Origin: DATKZS01 sp035527835 [NCBI: bacterium]
GTDB taxonomy: Bacteria > RBG-13-61-14
NCBI GenBank assembly: GCA_035527835.1
Contig: DATKZS010000130.1
Coordinates: 1 to 7,829 of the forward strand
Length of the DNA stretch: 7,829 nt
Direction: 5' to 3'
A program made the position numbers and the translations under genes. Position 1 is the stretch's first letter. Each line of letters begins with the position of its first letter. Positions 1 to 6,764 of this stretch are shown piece by piece. The notes below the pieces were generated by a model, which was not told the origin of the DNA, made no database searches, and saw nothing but the letters and a program-made list of their open reading frames with translations.

Positions 1-9
1 GTTCTTTTT

Positions 10-82
10 AACCGCGGAGACGCAGAGAACGCAGAGGTTATAGAATAAAATATTTCTCTGCGTTCTCTGCGCCTCCGCGGTT
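10..82. repeat. Palindromic intergenic repeat (family A, simple form)
   Basis: Two 27-nt arms, 10-36 and 56-82, are inverted copies with a single mismatch (position 20), separated by a 19-nt A/T-rich loop. Each arm is built of three tandem units of the form CGC(G/A)GAG, starting 8 and 9 nt apart. The same unit, in diverged form, builds the outer arms at 2858-3020. The repeat is non-coding and would form a very stable cruciform or RNA hairpin. It resembles REP-type palindromes. Whether a transposase mobilises it cannot be seen here. Confidence 0.85.
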
Positions 83-147
83 CCATTTAGAGCGCCGGCG
101 CGCTGTAAAAGTTGATCCTGTGGCCGGGTGATGTTAAGTTAGGGACG

Positions 148-179
148 GGCAAGGGAATACCCTTGCCTATTTCCATAGG
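148..179 (+). promoter_or_regulatory. leuS leader with two overlapping hairpins
   Basis: A perfect 8-bp stem (148-155 with 160-167, loop AATA) is followed by a second 5-bp stem (166-170 with 175-179, loop TTCC). They share bases 166-167, so the full stems cannot form together. The second hairpin ends 2 nt before the leuS Shine-Dalgarno (GGGAG, 182-186). There is no T-box AGGGUGG motif and no leucine-rich leader ORF, and the T run after the first stem is too short for a convincing terminator. It may be a leader structure affecting leuS translation, or just another small palindromic repeat. Confidence 0.35.
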
Positions 180-193
180 TTGGGAGATTTGAG

Positions 194-2815
194 GTGGAGA
201 GCAAGTACATTCCCGGGAGCATCGAGCCGAAGTGGCAGCGCTACTGGGCGGATGAGCGGGTTTTCGAGGTGGAGGCTGACCTGAAGCGGCCGAAGTATTA
301 TCTGCTGGAGATGTTCCCCTATCCTTCGGGCCGGTGCCACATGGGTCACGTGCGGAATTATTCCATCGGGGACGTGGTTTCGCGTTACAAGGTGATGCGT
401 GGGTTTAACGTTCTTCACCCGATGGGGTGGGACGCTTTCGGTCTGCCGGCGGAGAACGCGGCCATCGAGAACCGGGTGCACCCGAACACGTGGTCCAGGC
501 GGAACATCGAGTTCATGCGCGGGCAGCTGAAAAGGCTCGGGTACTCGTATGACTGGCGCCGGGAGTTCGCGACCTGCGACCCGGAGTATTACCGGTGGGA
601 GCAGAAGATTTTCATTGAGATGTTCGAGCGGGGGCTGGTTGAGAAGCAGAAGGCGTGGGTGAACTGGTGCGACAAGTGCAACACGGTGCTGGCGAACGAG
701 CAGGTGGAGGACGGGTTTTGCTGGCGGCACGGCGACACGCGGGTCCGGCAGAAGCAGCTCTCGCAGTGGTTTTTCAAGATCACGAAGTACGCGGAGGAGC
801 TGCTCGAGTTCATGGAGAAGCTTCCGGGCTGGCCGGAAAAAGTGCTGACCATGCAGAAGAACTGGATCGGGAAGTCGGTGGGCGCCATGATCCATTTCAA
901 GCTCGAACGGCCCTACCCCGATCCCGAGACCGGCGGCACCATTGACCGGATCGTGGTTTACACGACGCGGCCGGACACTCTCTTCGGCGCGACCTTCATG
1001 AGCCTCGCCGCCGAGCACTACCTTTGCGAGGTCCTGTCCCGGGGCACGGAGCAGGAGGCGGCGGTGCGGGAGTTTTGCGAGCGGGTGCGGAGCGAGGACA
1101 AGATCAAGCGGAGCGCGGAGGATTACGTCAAGGAGGGCGTGTTTACGGGAGCGTACTGTCTAAACCCGGTGACGGGGCGGCGGATGCCGATTTACGTGGC
1201 GAACTTCGTGCTGATGGACTACGGCACGGGCGCGGTGATGGCGGTGCCGGCGCACGACCAGCGCGACTTCGAGTTCGCGAAAAAGTATCAGCTCACGATC
1301 ATCCCGGTGGTGCAGCCGGCGGACGAAGCGGCGCTGGACGCGGCCACGATGACGGAAGCGTACGAGGGTCCGGGGACGATGATCAACTCGGACGAGTACG
1401 GCGGCATGGGGAACGAGGAGTTCAAGAAGGCGATTGCGGCGCGTCTGGAAAAGGAGATGATGGGCGGGGCCACGGTGAACTACCGGATCCGGGACTGGCT
1501 GATCTCGCGGCAGCGGTACTGGGGCGCTCCGATCCCGATCGTTTATTGCGAGAAGTGCGGGACGGTCCCGGTGCGGGTTACGGACCTTCCGGTGGCGCTG
1601 CCGGCGGAGGTCGAGTTCGACGTGACGGGCGGGAGCCCGCTGCCGAAGCTGGACTGGTGGATGAACACGAGCTGCCCTCAGTGCGGCGGCCCGGCCCGGC
1701 GGGAGCCGGACACGATGGACACGTTCGTGGAGAGCTCGTGGTACTACGAGCGCTATGCGTCGCCGCACTGCGATACGGCGCCGTTCGAGCAGGACGAGGT
1801 CGAGTACTGGCTTCCGGTTGACCAGTACATCGGGGGCATCGAGCACGCGGTGCTGCACCTTCTGTACTCGCGGTTTTACACCAAGGTGCTTCGGGACCTG
1901 GGTTACGTGAAATTCGACGAGCCGTTCACGCGGCTATTGACGCAGGGGATGGTGCTCAAGGAGTCGTACAAGTGCGCGGAGCACGGTTACCTGTTCCCGT
2001 CTGAGGTCAAGGACCTGAAGTGCCCGAGCTGCGGGAAAGCGGTGGAGGTCGGGCGCAAGGAGAAGATGTCGAAGAGCAAGCGGAACACGGTGGACCCGGA
2101 GGAGATGGTGAACAAGTACGGCGCGGACACGATGCGCTTGTACCTTTTATTCGAGGCGCCGCCGGACAAGGAGATTGACTGGAGCGAGGAGCGGATCCAG
2201 GGGATGCACCGCTTCCTGTCGCGGGCGTGGTCGTTCGCGGCGCGGCAGATCGAGGGGATGAAGGAGAGCCGGTGGGACGACCGGGTGGGCGCGGATTTCA
2301 TGAACGGCCCGGCGGACGAGAAGGCGCTGTACCAGAAGACGCACCAGGCGATCAAGGACGTTACGGACCGCATCGAGCGCTGGATGTTCAACACGGCGAT
2401 CGCGTCGCTGATGGAGCTGTTCAACGCGATGGTGTCGTTCGAGCCGGGCGAGGGCGGGGGCCGGGAGCGGCGGCGAGGTCTGCTGCGCTGGTCGTTCGAG
2501 CGTTTCCTGACGATGCTTAACCCGTTCTGCCCGCACTTCGCGGAGGAGTTGTGGGGCGAGCTGGGGTATCCGGCGAGCACGTTCAAGCTGCCGTGGCCGG
2601 ACTTTGACCCGGCGGCGCTCAAGCAGGAGATCTTCGAGCTGGTGCTGCAGGTGAACGGGAAGCTGCGGGCCAAGGTGGAGGCGCCGGTGGACGCCGGCGA
2701 GGACGAGCTCAAGCGGATCGCGCTCGGGCACGAGCGGATTCAGGCGCTCCTGGACGGGAAGAAGCCGCGCAAGGTGGTGGCGGTGGTGAACAAGCTGGTA
2801 AACGTAGTAATCTGA
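194..2815 (+). CDS. leuS: Leucyl-tRNA synthetase
   Basis: Cytoplasmic class I aminoacyl-tRNA synthetase that attaches leucine to tRNA-Leu and edits mischarged products. The protein has 873 residues, normal for bacterial LeuRS. The HIGH-type signature is HMGH at residues 49-52 and KMSKS is at 624-628. The CP1 editing domain shows TTRPDT (257-262) and MAVPAHDQRD (349-358), with the conserved editing aspartate at 355. Cysteine/histidine clusters C159-C162-C176-H179, C452-C455 and C494-C497 are zinc-ribbon-like, and a fourth, C594-H597-C610-C613, sits just before KMSKS in the leucine-specific region. The C-terminal tRNA-binding domain (QVNGKLRAKV) is complete. The start is GTG, chosen because GGGAG (182-186) lies 7 nt upstream and the protein begins with the family-typical Y-x-P-x-x-IEPKWQ. 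It is followed by a repeat-filled gap, so it is probably transcribed alone or loosely coupled to ribF. Confidence 0.98.
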   Translation: MESKYIPGSIEPKWQRYWADERVFEVEADLKRPKYYLLEMFPYPSGRCHMGHVRNYSIGDVVSRYKVMRGFNVLHPMGWDAFGLPAENAAIENRVHPNTWSRRNIEFMRGQLKRLGYSYDWRREFATCDPEYYRWEQKIFIEMFERGLVEKQKAWVNWCDKCNTVLANEQVEDGFCWRHGDTRVRQKQLSQWFFKITKYAEELLEFMEKLPGWPEKVLTMQKNWIGKSVGAMIHFKLERPYPDPETGGTIDRIVVYTTRPDTLFGATFMSLAAEHYLCEVLSRGTEQEAAVREFCERVRSEDKIKRSAEDYVKEGVFTGAYCLNPVTGRRMPIYVANFVLMDYGTGAVMAVPAHDQRDFEFAKKYQLTIIPVVQPADEAALDAATMTEAYEGPGTMINSDEYGGMGNEEFKKAIAARLEKEMMGGATVNYRIRDWLISRQRYWGAPIPIVYCEKCGTVPVRVTDLPVALPAEVEFDVTGGSPLPKLDWWMNTSCPQCGGPARREPDTMDTFVESSWYYERYASPHCDTAPFEQDEVEYWLPVDQYIGGIEHAVLHLLYSRFYTKVLRDLGYVKFDEPFTRLLTQGMVLKESYKCAEHGYLFPSEVKDLKCPSCGKAVEVGRKEKMSKSKRNTVDPEEMVNKYGADTMRLYLLFEAPPDKEIDWSEERIQGMHRFLSRAWSFAARQIEGMKESRWDDRVGADFMNGPADEKALYQKTHQAIKDVTDRIERWMFNTAIASLMELFNAMVSFEPGEGGGRERRRGLLRWSFERFLTMLNPFCPHFAEELWGELGYPASTFKLPWPDFDPAALKQEIFELVLQVNGKLRAKVEAPVDAGEDELKRIALGHERIQALLDGKKPRKVVAVVNKLVNVVI

Positions 2816-2857
2816 AAGCAACACGGGAAGCAGCGGGAGCGGGCAAGTCAATTATCA

Positions 2858-3020
2858 CACAGAGACACAGAGGGCACGGAGAAAAAATAAGAAGAAATGA
2901 ACAAGGATAAACAGGATATTCAGGATGATTCCGGTTCCAGGCATCTCTGTTCTTCTTATCCTGCGCATCCTGTTAATCCCTGTTCTATTTTTTTCTCCGT
3001 GTTCTCCGTGCCTCCGCGTG
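2858..3020. repeat. Nested composite palindrome (family B inside family A)
   Basis: Outer arms (about 2858-2887 and 2989-3020) are imperfect inverted copies built of CAC(A/G)GAG units and match the element at 10-82 in design. Inside their loop lies a second palindrome with 27-nt arms at 2900-2926 and 2958-2984 (5 mismatches), built of three 9-nt units ending in AGGAT or GGGAT. The inner loop is 31 nt. This accounts for most of the 242-nt gap between leuS and ribF. I see no ORF or clear promoter in the gap. The element ends 37 nt before the ribF start, so ribF transcription either reads through it or starts within it. Confidence 0.8.
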
Positions 3021-3057
3021 AAATAAAATTTCCCTCCATCCCTGGTCTGGTCGGAAC

Positions 3058-3996
3058 ATGGAAATAAAAGAATTCAACTCCATCCCGGAAAATTTTCTTG
3101 ACGCCTCGGCGGTGACGGTGGGCAACTTCGACGGCGTGCACGTTGGTCATCGGGCGATTATCGGGGCGGTTCGGGGCCATGCCCGGAGGCTCGGGGCGCC
3201 GTCGGTGCTTATCACTTTCGACCCGCACCCGAGAGAGGTTATTTTCCGTGGTCAGCAGGTTCCGGCGATCATCCCGTTCAAGGAGCGGACGCGTCTGATC
3301 GCGGAGCTGGGGGTGGATTTGCTGGTGAAGGTGAATTTCACGCCGGAGTTCGCGAAGCGAACGGCGGGCGAGTTCGTCGCGGATGTCGCGGCTAAGCTTC
3401 ACCCGCGGGCGGTGGTGATCGGGCACGATTTTCGGTTCGGGAAGGACCGGGAGGGCGGCGAGAATTTTTTGCGGGATGAGGGAAAGGAGCACGGGTTCGA
3501 GCTGGAGGTGGTGGCGGCGGTGGAGGTTGACGGCAAGCCGGTGAGCTCGTCTCGGATCCGGGGGCTGATCCAGGCTGGAGAGATGCGGCGGGTGCGGAGG
3601 CTTCTGGGCGCGCCGTTCAGCCTTGAGGGCGAGGTGGTTGCGGGCCACGGCCGGGGCAAGGGTATGGGGTTCGCGACGGCGAACCTGAAATGGGAGGCGC
3701 TGCTGATCCCGCCGGACGGGGTTTACGCGGCGCTGGCTTACTGGAACGGTCATTGTTACCCGTCGGTGGTGAACATCGGGAACAACCCGACGTTCGGCGA
3801 CCAGGGCGTTTTCATCGAGGCGCATATCATGGACTTTTCCGGCGACCTGTATCAGAAGCGGCTGCGGATCGCTCTGTGCCGGCGGCTTCGGGGCGAGATC
3901 AAGTTCAGCTCGGTTGATGCGCTGGCGCGGCAGATAAAGGAGGACGTGAAGCGGGCGCGGGAAGAGCTTAAAGAAGAGTGCGGAGACGGGCCATGA
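3058..3996 (+). CDS. ribF: Bifunctional riboflavin kinase / FAD synthetase
   Basis: Converts riboflavin to FMN and FMN to FAD in the cytoplasm. It has 312 residues, the usual bacterial RibF size. The N-terminal nucleotidyltransferase half carries GNFDGVHVGH (22-31), TFDPHP (53-58) and the SSSRIR motif (163-168). The C-terminal riboflavin kinase half carries GRGKGMGFATANL, PPDGVYAA, VNIGNNPTFGD and EAHIMDFSGDLY. Two family positions differ: the usual GFPTAN is GFATAN (Ala206), and DLYG is DLYQ. Neither removes an obvious catalytic residue, and the rest of the domain is intact. No strong Shine-Dalgarno precedes ATG 3058, but the start fits the family N-terminus. The stop codon overlaps the next gene's ATG, implying translational coupling. 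It is normally near truB/rbfA in many bacteria; here leuS precedes it. Confidence 0.95.
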   Translation: MEIKEFNSIPENFLDASAVTVGNFDGVHVGHRAIIGAVRGHARRLGAPSVLITFDPHPREVIFRGQQVPAIIPFKERTRLIAELGVDLLVKVNFTPEFAKRTAGEFVADVAAKLHPRAVVIGHDFRFGKDREGGENFLRDEGKEHGFELEVVAAVEVDGKPVSSSRIRGLIQAGEMRRVRRLLGAPFSLEGEVVAGHGRGKGMGFATANLKWEALLIPPDGVYAALAYWNGHCYPSVVNIGNNPTFGDQGVFIEAHIMDFSGDLYQKRLRIALCRRLRGEIKFSSVDALARQIKEDVKRAREELKEECGDGP

Positions 3997-5033
3997 AGTC
4001 GTGGCAGTTCTGGATCGGCGTTCTGATCAGCGTGTTATGCATCGGGTTCGTGGTGTCGCAGGTCAAGGACTGGGGCGAGTTCGGGCGGTCGTTTCTGGAG
4101 GCCGACTACTGGCTGCTGATTCCGATCGTGGCGTCGTATTTCGTGATCATGCTGATCCGGGCGTGGCGGTGGCGCTACATCCTGAACCATTGCGGGCACG
4201 TGGGCCTGGGCAACACCTATATGGCGATCCTGGTCTGCTACATGGGCAACAACATCTTCCCGCTCCGGGCCGGCGAGTTCATGCGTGTTTTCTTGATCGG
4301 GAAGCGGGAGCCCTCCGTGAGCTACAGCGCGGCGCTGGCCACGGTGGTGGTGGAGCGGCTGTTCGACTTCGTGGTGATGCTGCTGTTTTTGGCGGTGGTG
4401 CTGCTGACGATCCCGTTCCCGGAGAAATACCAGGACCTGGAGAGCCTGGTCCACAATTCGGGGGCGGGGACGCTGGCGGGGGCGGTGGCGCTGTTCGTGT
4501 TCCTGTTCCTGCTCTACGCGCGGGCGGAGCTGATGACGGGCCTGATCGGGCGGGCGCTGTTTTTCCTGCCGCTGAAATACAAGGAGCGCATTCTGGAGGC
4601 GCTCCGGAAATTCACGGGCGGTCTCACGATCATGGGCCGACCGACGGCGCTCATGGCGACACTGGGGCTGAGCCTCCTGGTATGGGTGGTCAACCTGATC
4701 CCGGTGTGGCTCTCGGGGCTGGCGTTCGGCATCCACTTAAGCTTCACGGGCAGCATGTTCATGCTGGCGGTGGGCGCGGCGGCGGCGGCGATCCCGGCGA
4801 CGCCGGGGTTTTTCGGGACGTTCCACGCGTTCAACCAGCAGGCCCTGGTCTTCCTGATGGGCGTTGACCCGGCGGTGGCGCTGTCCTTCGCCATCGTGCT
4901 GCACGCCACATATTATTTCCCCATGGTGGTGGCGGGGGCGCTGGTGGCCTGGCGGGCGGGCTACTCACTGACCCGGCTCGCCCACGACGCGCAGGAGAGC
5001 GGGGACGAGGACACGAAACCGTCATGCAAATAG
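3993..5033 (+). CDS. Polytopic membrane protein, UPF0104/LPG-synthase-TM (flippase-like) family
   Basis: Inner-membrane protein of 346 residues with several hydrophobic helices, roughly eight, along nearly its whole length. Family features seen are RAWRWRYIL after the second helix, NIFPLRAGEFMRVFLIG, VVERLFDF, and PATPGFFGTFH near the C-terminus. These are typical of the transmembrane domain found in lysylphosphatidylglycerol synthase (MprF), AglD-type proteins and stand-alone UPF0104 proteins. It lacks the cytosolic aminoacyl-transferase domain of MprF, so lipid lysinylation is not expected. A role in moving or handling lipids or lipid-linked sugars is inferred from the family only. I chose ATG 3993 over an in-frame GTG at 3978, since ATG forms an ATGA overlap with the ribF stop and GGAG (3982-3985) is 7 nt upstream. 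The C-terminal tail is short, charged and ends SCK. Confidence 0.88.
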   Translation: MKSWQFWIGVLISVLCIGFVVSQVKDWGEFGRSFLEADYWLLIPIVASYFVIMLIRAWRWRYILNHCGHVGLGNTYMAILVCYMGNNIFPLRAGEFMRVFLIGKREPSVSYSAALATVVVERLFDFVVMLLFLAVVLLTIPFPEKYQDLESLVHNSGAGTLAGAVALFVFLFLLYARAELMTGLIGRALFFLPLKYKERILEALRKFTGGLTIMGRPTALMATLGLSLLVWVVNLIPVWLSGLAFGIHLSFTGSMFMLAVGAAAAAIPATPGFFGTFHAFNQQALVFLMGVDPAVALSFAIVLHATYYFPMVVAGALVAWRAGYSLTRLAHDAQESGDEDTKPSCK

Positions 5034-5102
5034 GCAATAATAGTTTGTTCTATTAATGCCGGAATTACTATGGCGGCATCTCCAAGGAGAACCGCTGGAG
5101 AT

Positions 5103-5282
5103 TCAGGCCTCCCAGTCCTCCTCCACCATCACCTTATCGCTGTCTTCCTTGTCGCGGAGCTTGTCCTCCCGGATCATGAGCTGGGTCCCGCAATAGGAGC
5201 AGTAAATCACCTCGCCCATTCTGGCTTCCGGGTCCACTGGAATATAAGCGTTGCAGACGGGGCATTCGGTTTCCTTTCCCAT
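5103..5282 (-). CDS. Small zinc-ribbon protein, LysW-like
   Basis: This 59-residue ORF is the only gene on the minus strand. On that strand AAAGGAG stands 6 nt before the ATG, an excellent ribosome-binding site. The protein has a CPVC (C7, C10) and CSYC (C28, C31) pair spaced like a rubredoxin-type zinc ribbon, the segment IPVDPEARMGEVIYC, and an acidic tail ending EEDWEA. This layout matches LysW, the amino-group carrier of the alpha-aminoadipate lysine/arginine pathway, whose tail normally ends EDWGE and whose terminal glutamate carries the substrate. Here the last residue is alanine, preceded by glutamate, so carrier function as known would need trimming or a different attachment. No lysX, argX or other LysW-pathway gene is in the window. 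It could be a LysW paralogue of unknown use or a generic zinc-ribbon protein. It is convergent with the upstream membrane protein and divergent from tolQ. Confidence 0.85.
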   Translation of the reverse strand: MGKETECPVCNAYIPVDPEARMGEVIYCSYCGTQLMIREDKLRDKEDSDKVMVEEDWEA

Positions 5283-5310
5283 GACAATCTCCTTTCCCGC
5301 CGCGAGGTCA

Positions 5311-5396
5311 GGGTCAGAGCTTCGGTTTTCAGTTAATAATGGAACAGTGAAAACTTCTTCTATCTCGATATTAACTGAAAACCGAAGCTCTGACCC
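5311..5396. repeat. REPIN/MITE-like element with perfect 28-bp inverted arms
   Basis: Arms 5311-5338 and 5369-5396 are exact inverted copies, starting GGGTCAGAGC from each outer end, with a 30-nt loop of lower GC. It is only 86 nt and has no coding capacity. The layout, two inverted arms around a short spacer, is that of REPIN elements mobilised by REP-associated tyrosine transposases (Y1/RAYT). The outer GGGTCAGAG recalls ends I associate with such transposases, but that link is from memory. It sits between the divergent LysW-like gene (28 nt from its start codon) and tolQ, so it probably lies in or next to the promoters of both. Confidence 0.85.
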
Positions 5397-5553
5397 CGCC
5401 CAGGCGGCCTTATTTGATCGTTTGACACTACTATCGTACTATAAATCAAGCGGGGATAACAGCCCGGCGCGGCTGAAACTTTTTCGAGGCCGGCGCGTTC
5501 TAACCATGGAAGCGGGACCGGACCAGTGGCCAGCGCTGGGGCCGGGCGGACGC

Positions 5554-5561
5554 GGAGGAGG
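5554..5561 (+). promoter_or_regulatory. Strong Shine-Dalgarno fixing the tolQ start
   Basis: GGAGGAGG lies 7 nt before GTG 5569. The in-frame ATG at 5506 has no comparable site and would add 21 residues rich in Gly and Pro (GPGGRGGG) ahead of the family-typical N-terminus. Confidence 0.7.
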
Positions 5562-5568
5562 GTGGTCG

Positions 5569-6330
5569 GTGGCGATATTTCTCATGGTCTTCGGGCAGGC
5601 GCGGGGCGATCTTTCCGCGTGGCGCCTCATCATCGGGTCCGGCCCGATGGTCAAGTTCGTGCTTCTCATTCTCATCCTTTTTTCGGTGCTGGCGTGGGCC
5701 ATCATCGGGTTCAAGTTCTTCCAATTGCGTCGGGCGCAGGGTGAGTCGCGCCTGTTCCTCAAATCATTCTGGGCGGGCGACAGCCTGGAGCAGGTGTCGC
5801 TTTCCACGCGGCGCTTCACGGCGACGCCGCTGGCCAACGTTTTCCGCGCGGGCCTGGCCGAGCTCGAGCAGATCCGCAAGGGCCGGAAGCGTGACGAGGA
5901 CAGCTCGCTCGAGGACGTGTCGCGGACGGAGATGGGGATGGAAAACGTGGAGCGGGCCCTGCGTCAGGCGGCGTCGGTGGAGATGAACCGGCTGACGCGG
6001 TTCGTGAGCTTCCTGGCGACCACCGGCTCGACCGCGCCGTTCATCGGGCTGTTCGGGACGGTGTGGGGGATCATGGGCGCGTTCCAGCAGATCGGGGTGC
6101 AGAAGGGCGCGGGGCTGGACGTGGTGGGCCGAGGCGTGTCGGAGGCCCTGATCGCGACGGCGGCGGGCCTGGCGGCGGCGATCCCGGCGGTGGTGGCCTA
6201 CAACTATTTCCTTTCGGGCCTCCGGGTGATCCAGGTCGAGCTGGACAATTTCCAGTCCGAGTTCATGAACATCATCGAGCGGCATTACTTGAAGAAGCGG
6301 CAGATGCGGCGGCGGCCGGACGAGGGCTGA
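5569..6330 (+). CDS. tolQ: TolQ, proton-channel subunit of the Tol-Pal motor
   Basis: Inner-membrane MotA/TolQ/ExbB family protein that, with TolR, uses the proton gradient to drive TolA and keep the outer membrane attached during division. From GTG 5569 it has 253 residues, close to usual TolQ. LSAWRLIIGSGPMVKFVLL leads into helix 1 (about 27-49). A cytoplasmic region follows, then helix 2 with FLATTGSTAPFIGLFGTVWGIM (from residue 148) and helix 3 with SEALIATAAGLAAAIPA (from residue 191). The Thr/Gly-lined helices 2 and 3 are the proton-path signature. TolQ is preferred to ExbB because tolR and a TolA-like gene follow directly. An alternative start is ATG 5584. A longer reading frame exists upstream, but it runs across the palindromic repeat and into the opposite-strand gene, so I reject it. 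tolR starts 14 nt after the stop. Confidence 0.95.
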   Translation: MAIFLMVFGQARGDLSAWRLIIGSGPMVKFVLLILILFSVLAWAIIGFKFFQLRRAQGESRLFLKSFWAGDSLEQVSLSTRRFTATPLANVFRAGLAELEQIRKGRKRDEDSSLEDVSRTEMGMENVERALRQAASVEMNRLTRFVSFLATTGSTAPFIGLFGTVWGIMGAFQQIGVQKGAGLDVVGRGVSEALIATAAGLAAAIPAVVAYNYFLSGLRVIQVELDNFQSEFMNIIERHYLKKRQMRRRPDEG

Positions 6331-6344
6331 GGGAGGAAAGAGGG

Positions 6345-6764
6345 ATGGCGATGCAGAGCGGCGGCAACAACCTGCCCATGTCCGAGATCAACGTGACTCC
6401 GCTGGTTGACGTGATGCTGGTGCTGCTGATCATCTTCATGCTTACGGCGCACCAGTTGGAACAGGGGGTCAAAGTGGAGCTGCCCCAGGTCACGGTGGCG
6501 GCGCTCCCGGCCAAGACCGACGAGCTGGTACTGACCATCACCAAGGACCGGAAAATTTACATCAACGAGGTGGAGACGCCTCAGGACAAGGTCGCGGCGA
6601 CGCTCGAGCAGGCCTTTGTCAGCCGCTCGAGCAAGGACGTGTATCTGCGGGCGGACCAGGACGTGCCGTATGGGTTCGTGGTGAGGGTGATGGCGGCGGC
6701 GCGCAAGGCCGACGTGGCGGGCATGGGCCTGGTCACGGAGCCGGAGAGGATCAAGTCGCCATGA
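6345..6764 (+). CDS. tolR: TolR, ExbD/TolR-family motor subunit
   Basis: Partner of TolQ: a 139-residue protein with one N-terminal membrane helix and a periplasmic domain. The key sequence SEINVTPLVDVMLVLLIIF carries the proton-accepting aspartate at residue 22, and the periplasmic part (ELVLTITKDRKIYINE ... VYLRADQDVPYGFVVRVMAAA) is the normal peptidoglycan-side fold. Length and motifs are complete. GGGAGG (6331-6336) is 8 nt before ATG 6345, which fixes the start; the second ATG two codons later is a weaker choice. Its TGA overlaps the following ATG (ATGA), so the downstream gene is translationally coupled and probably made in step with it. Confidence 0.95.
   Translation: MAMQSGGNNLPMSEINVTPLVDVMLVLLIIFMLTAHQLEQGVKVELPQVTVAALPAKTDELVLTITKDRKIYINEVETPQDKVAATLEQAFVSRSSKDVYLRADQDVPYGFVVRVMAAARKADVAGMGLVTEPERIKSP

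Noticed and set aside
112-139. TTGATC/TTAAGT as a leuS promoter
   Set aside because: Spacing is 16 nt but both boxes are poor matches, especially the -10.
2858-3020. CRISPR array
   Set aside because: The units are inverted and 8-9 nt long with no unique spacers. This is palindromic repeat structure, not a CRISPR.
5038-5055. Hairpin after the membrane-protein gene as a terminator
   Set aside because: The stem is six A/T-rich pairs with no T run.
5422-5445. TTGACA followed by TATAAA upstream of tolQ as a sigma-70 promoter
   Set aside because: The spacer is only 12 nt, against the usual 16-18, and no alternative box gives good spacing.
5251-5568. N-terminal extension of TolQ in the same frame
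   Set aside because: It would read antisense through the LysW-like gene and through both arms of the inverted repeat. The strong Shine-Dalgarno supports GTG 5569.
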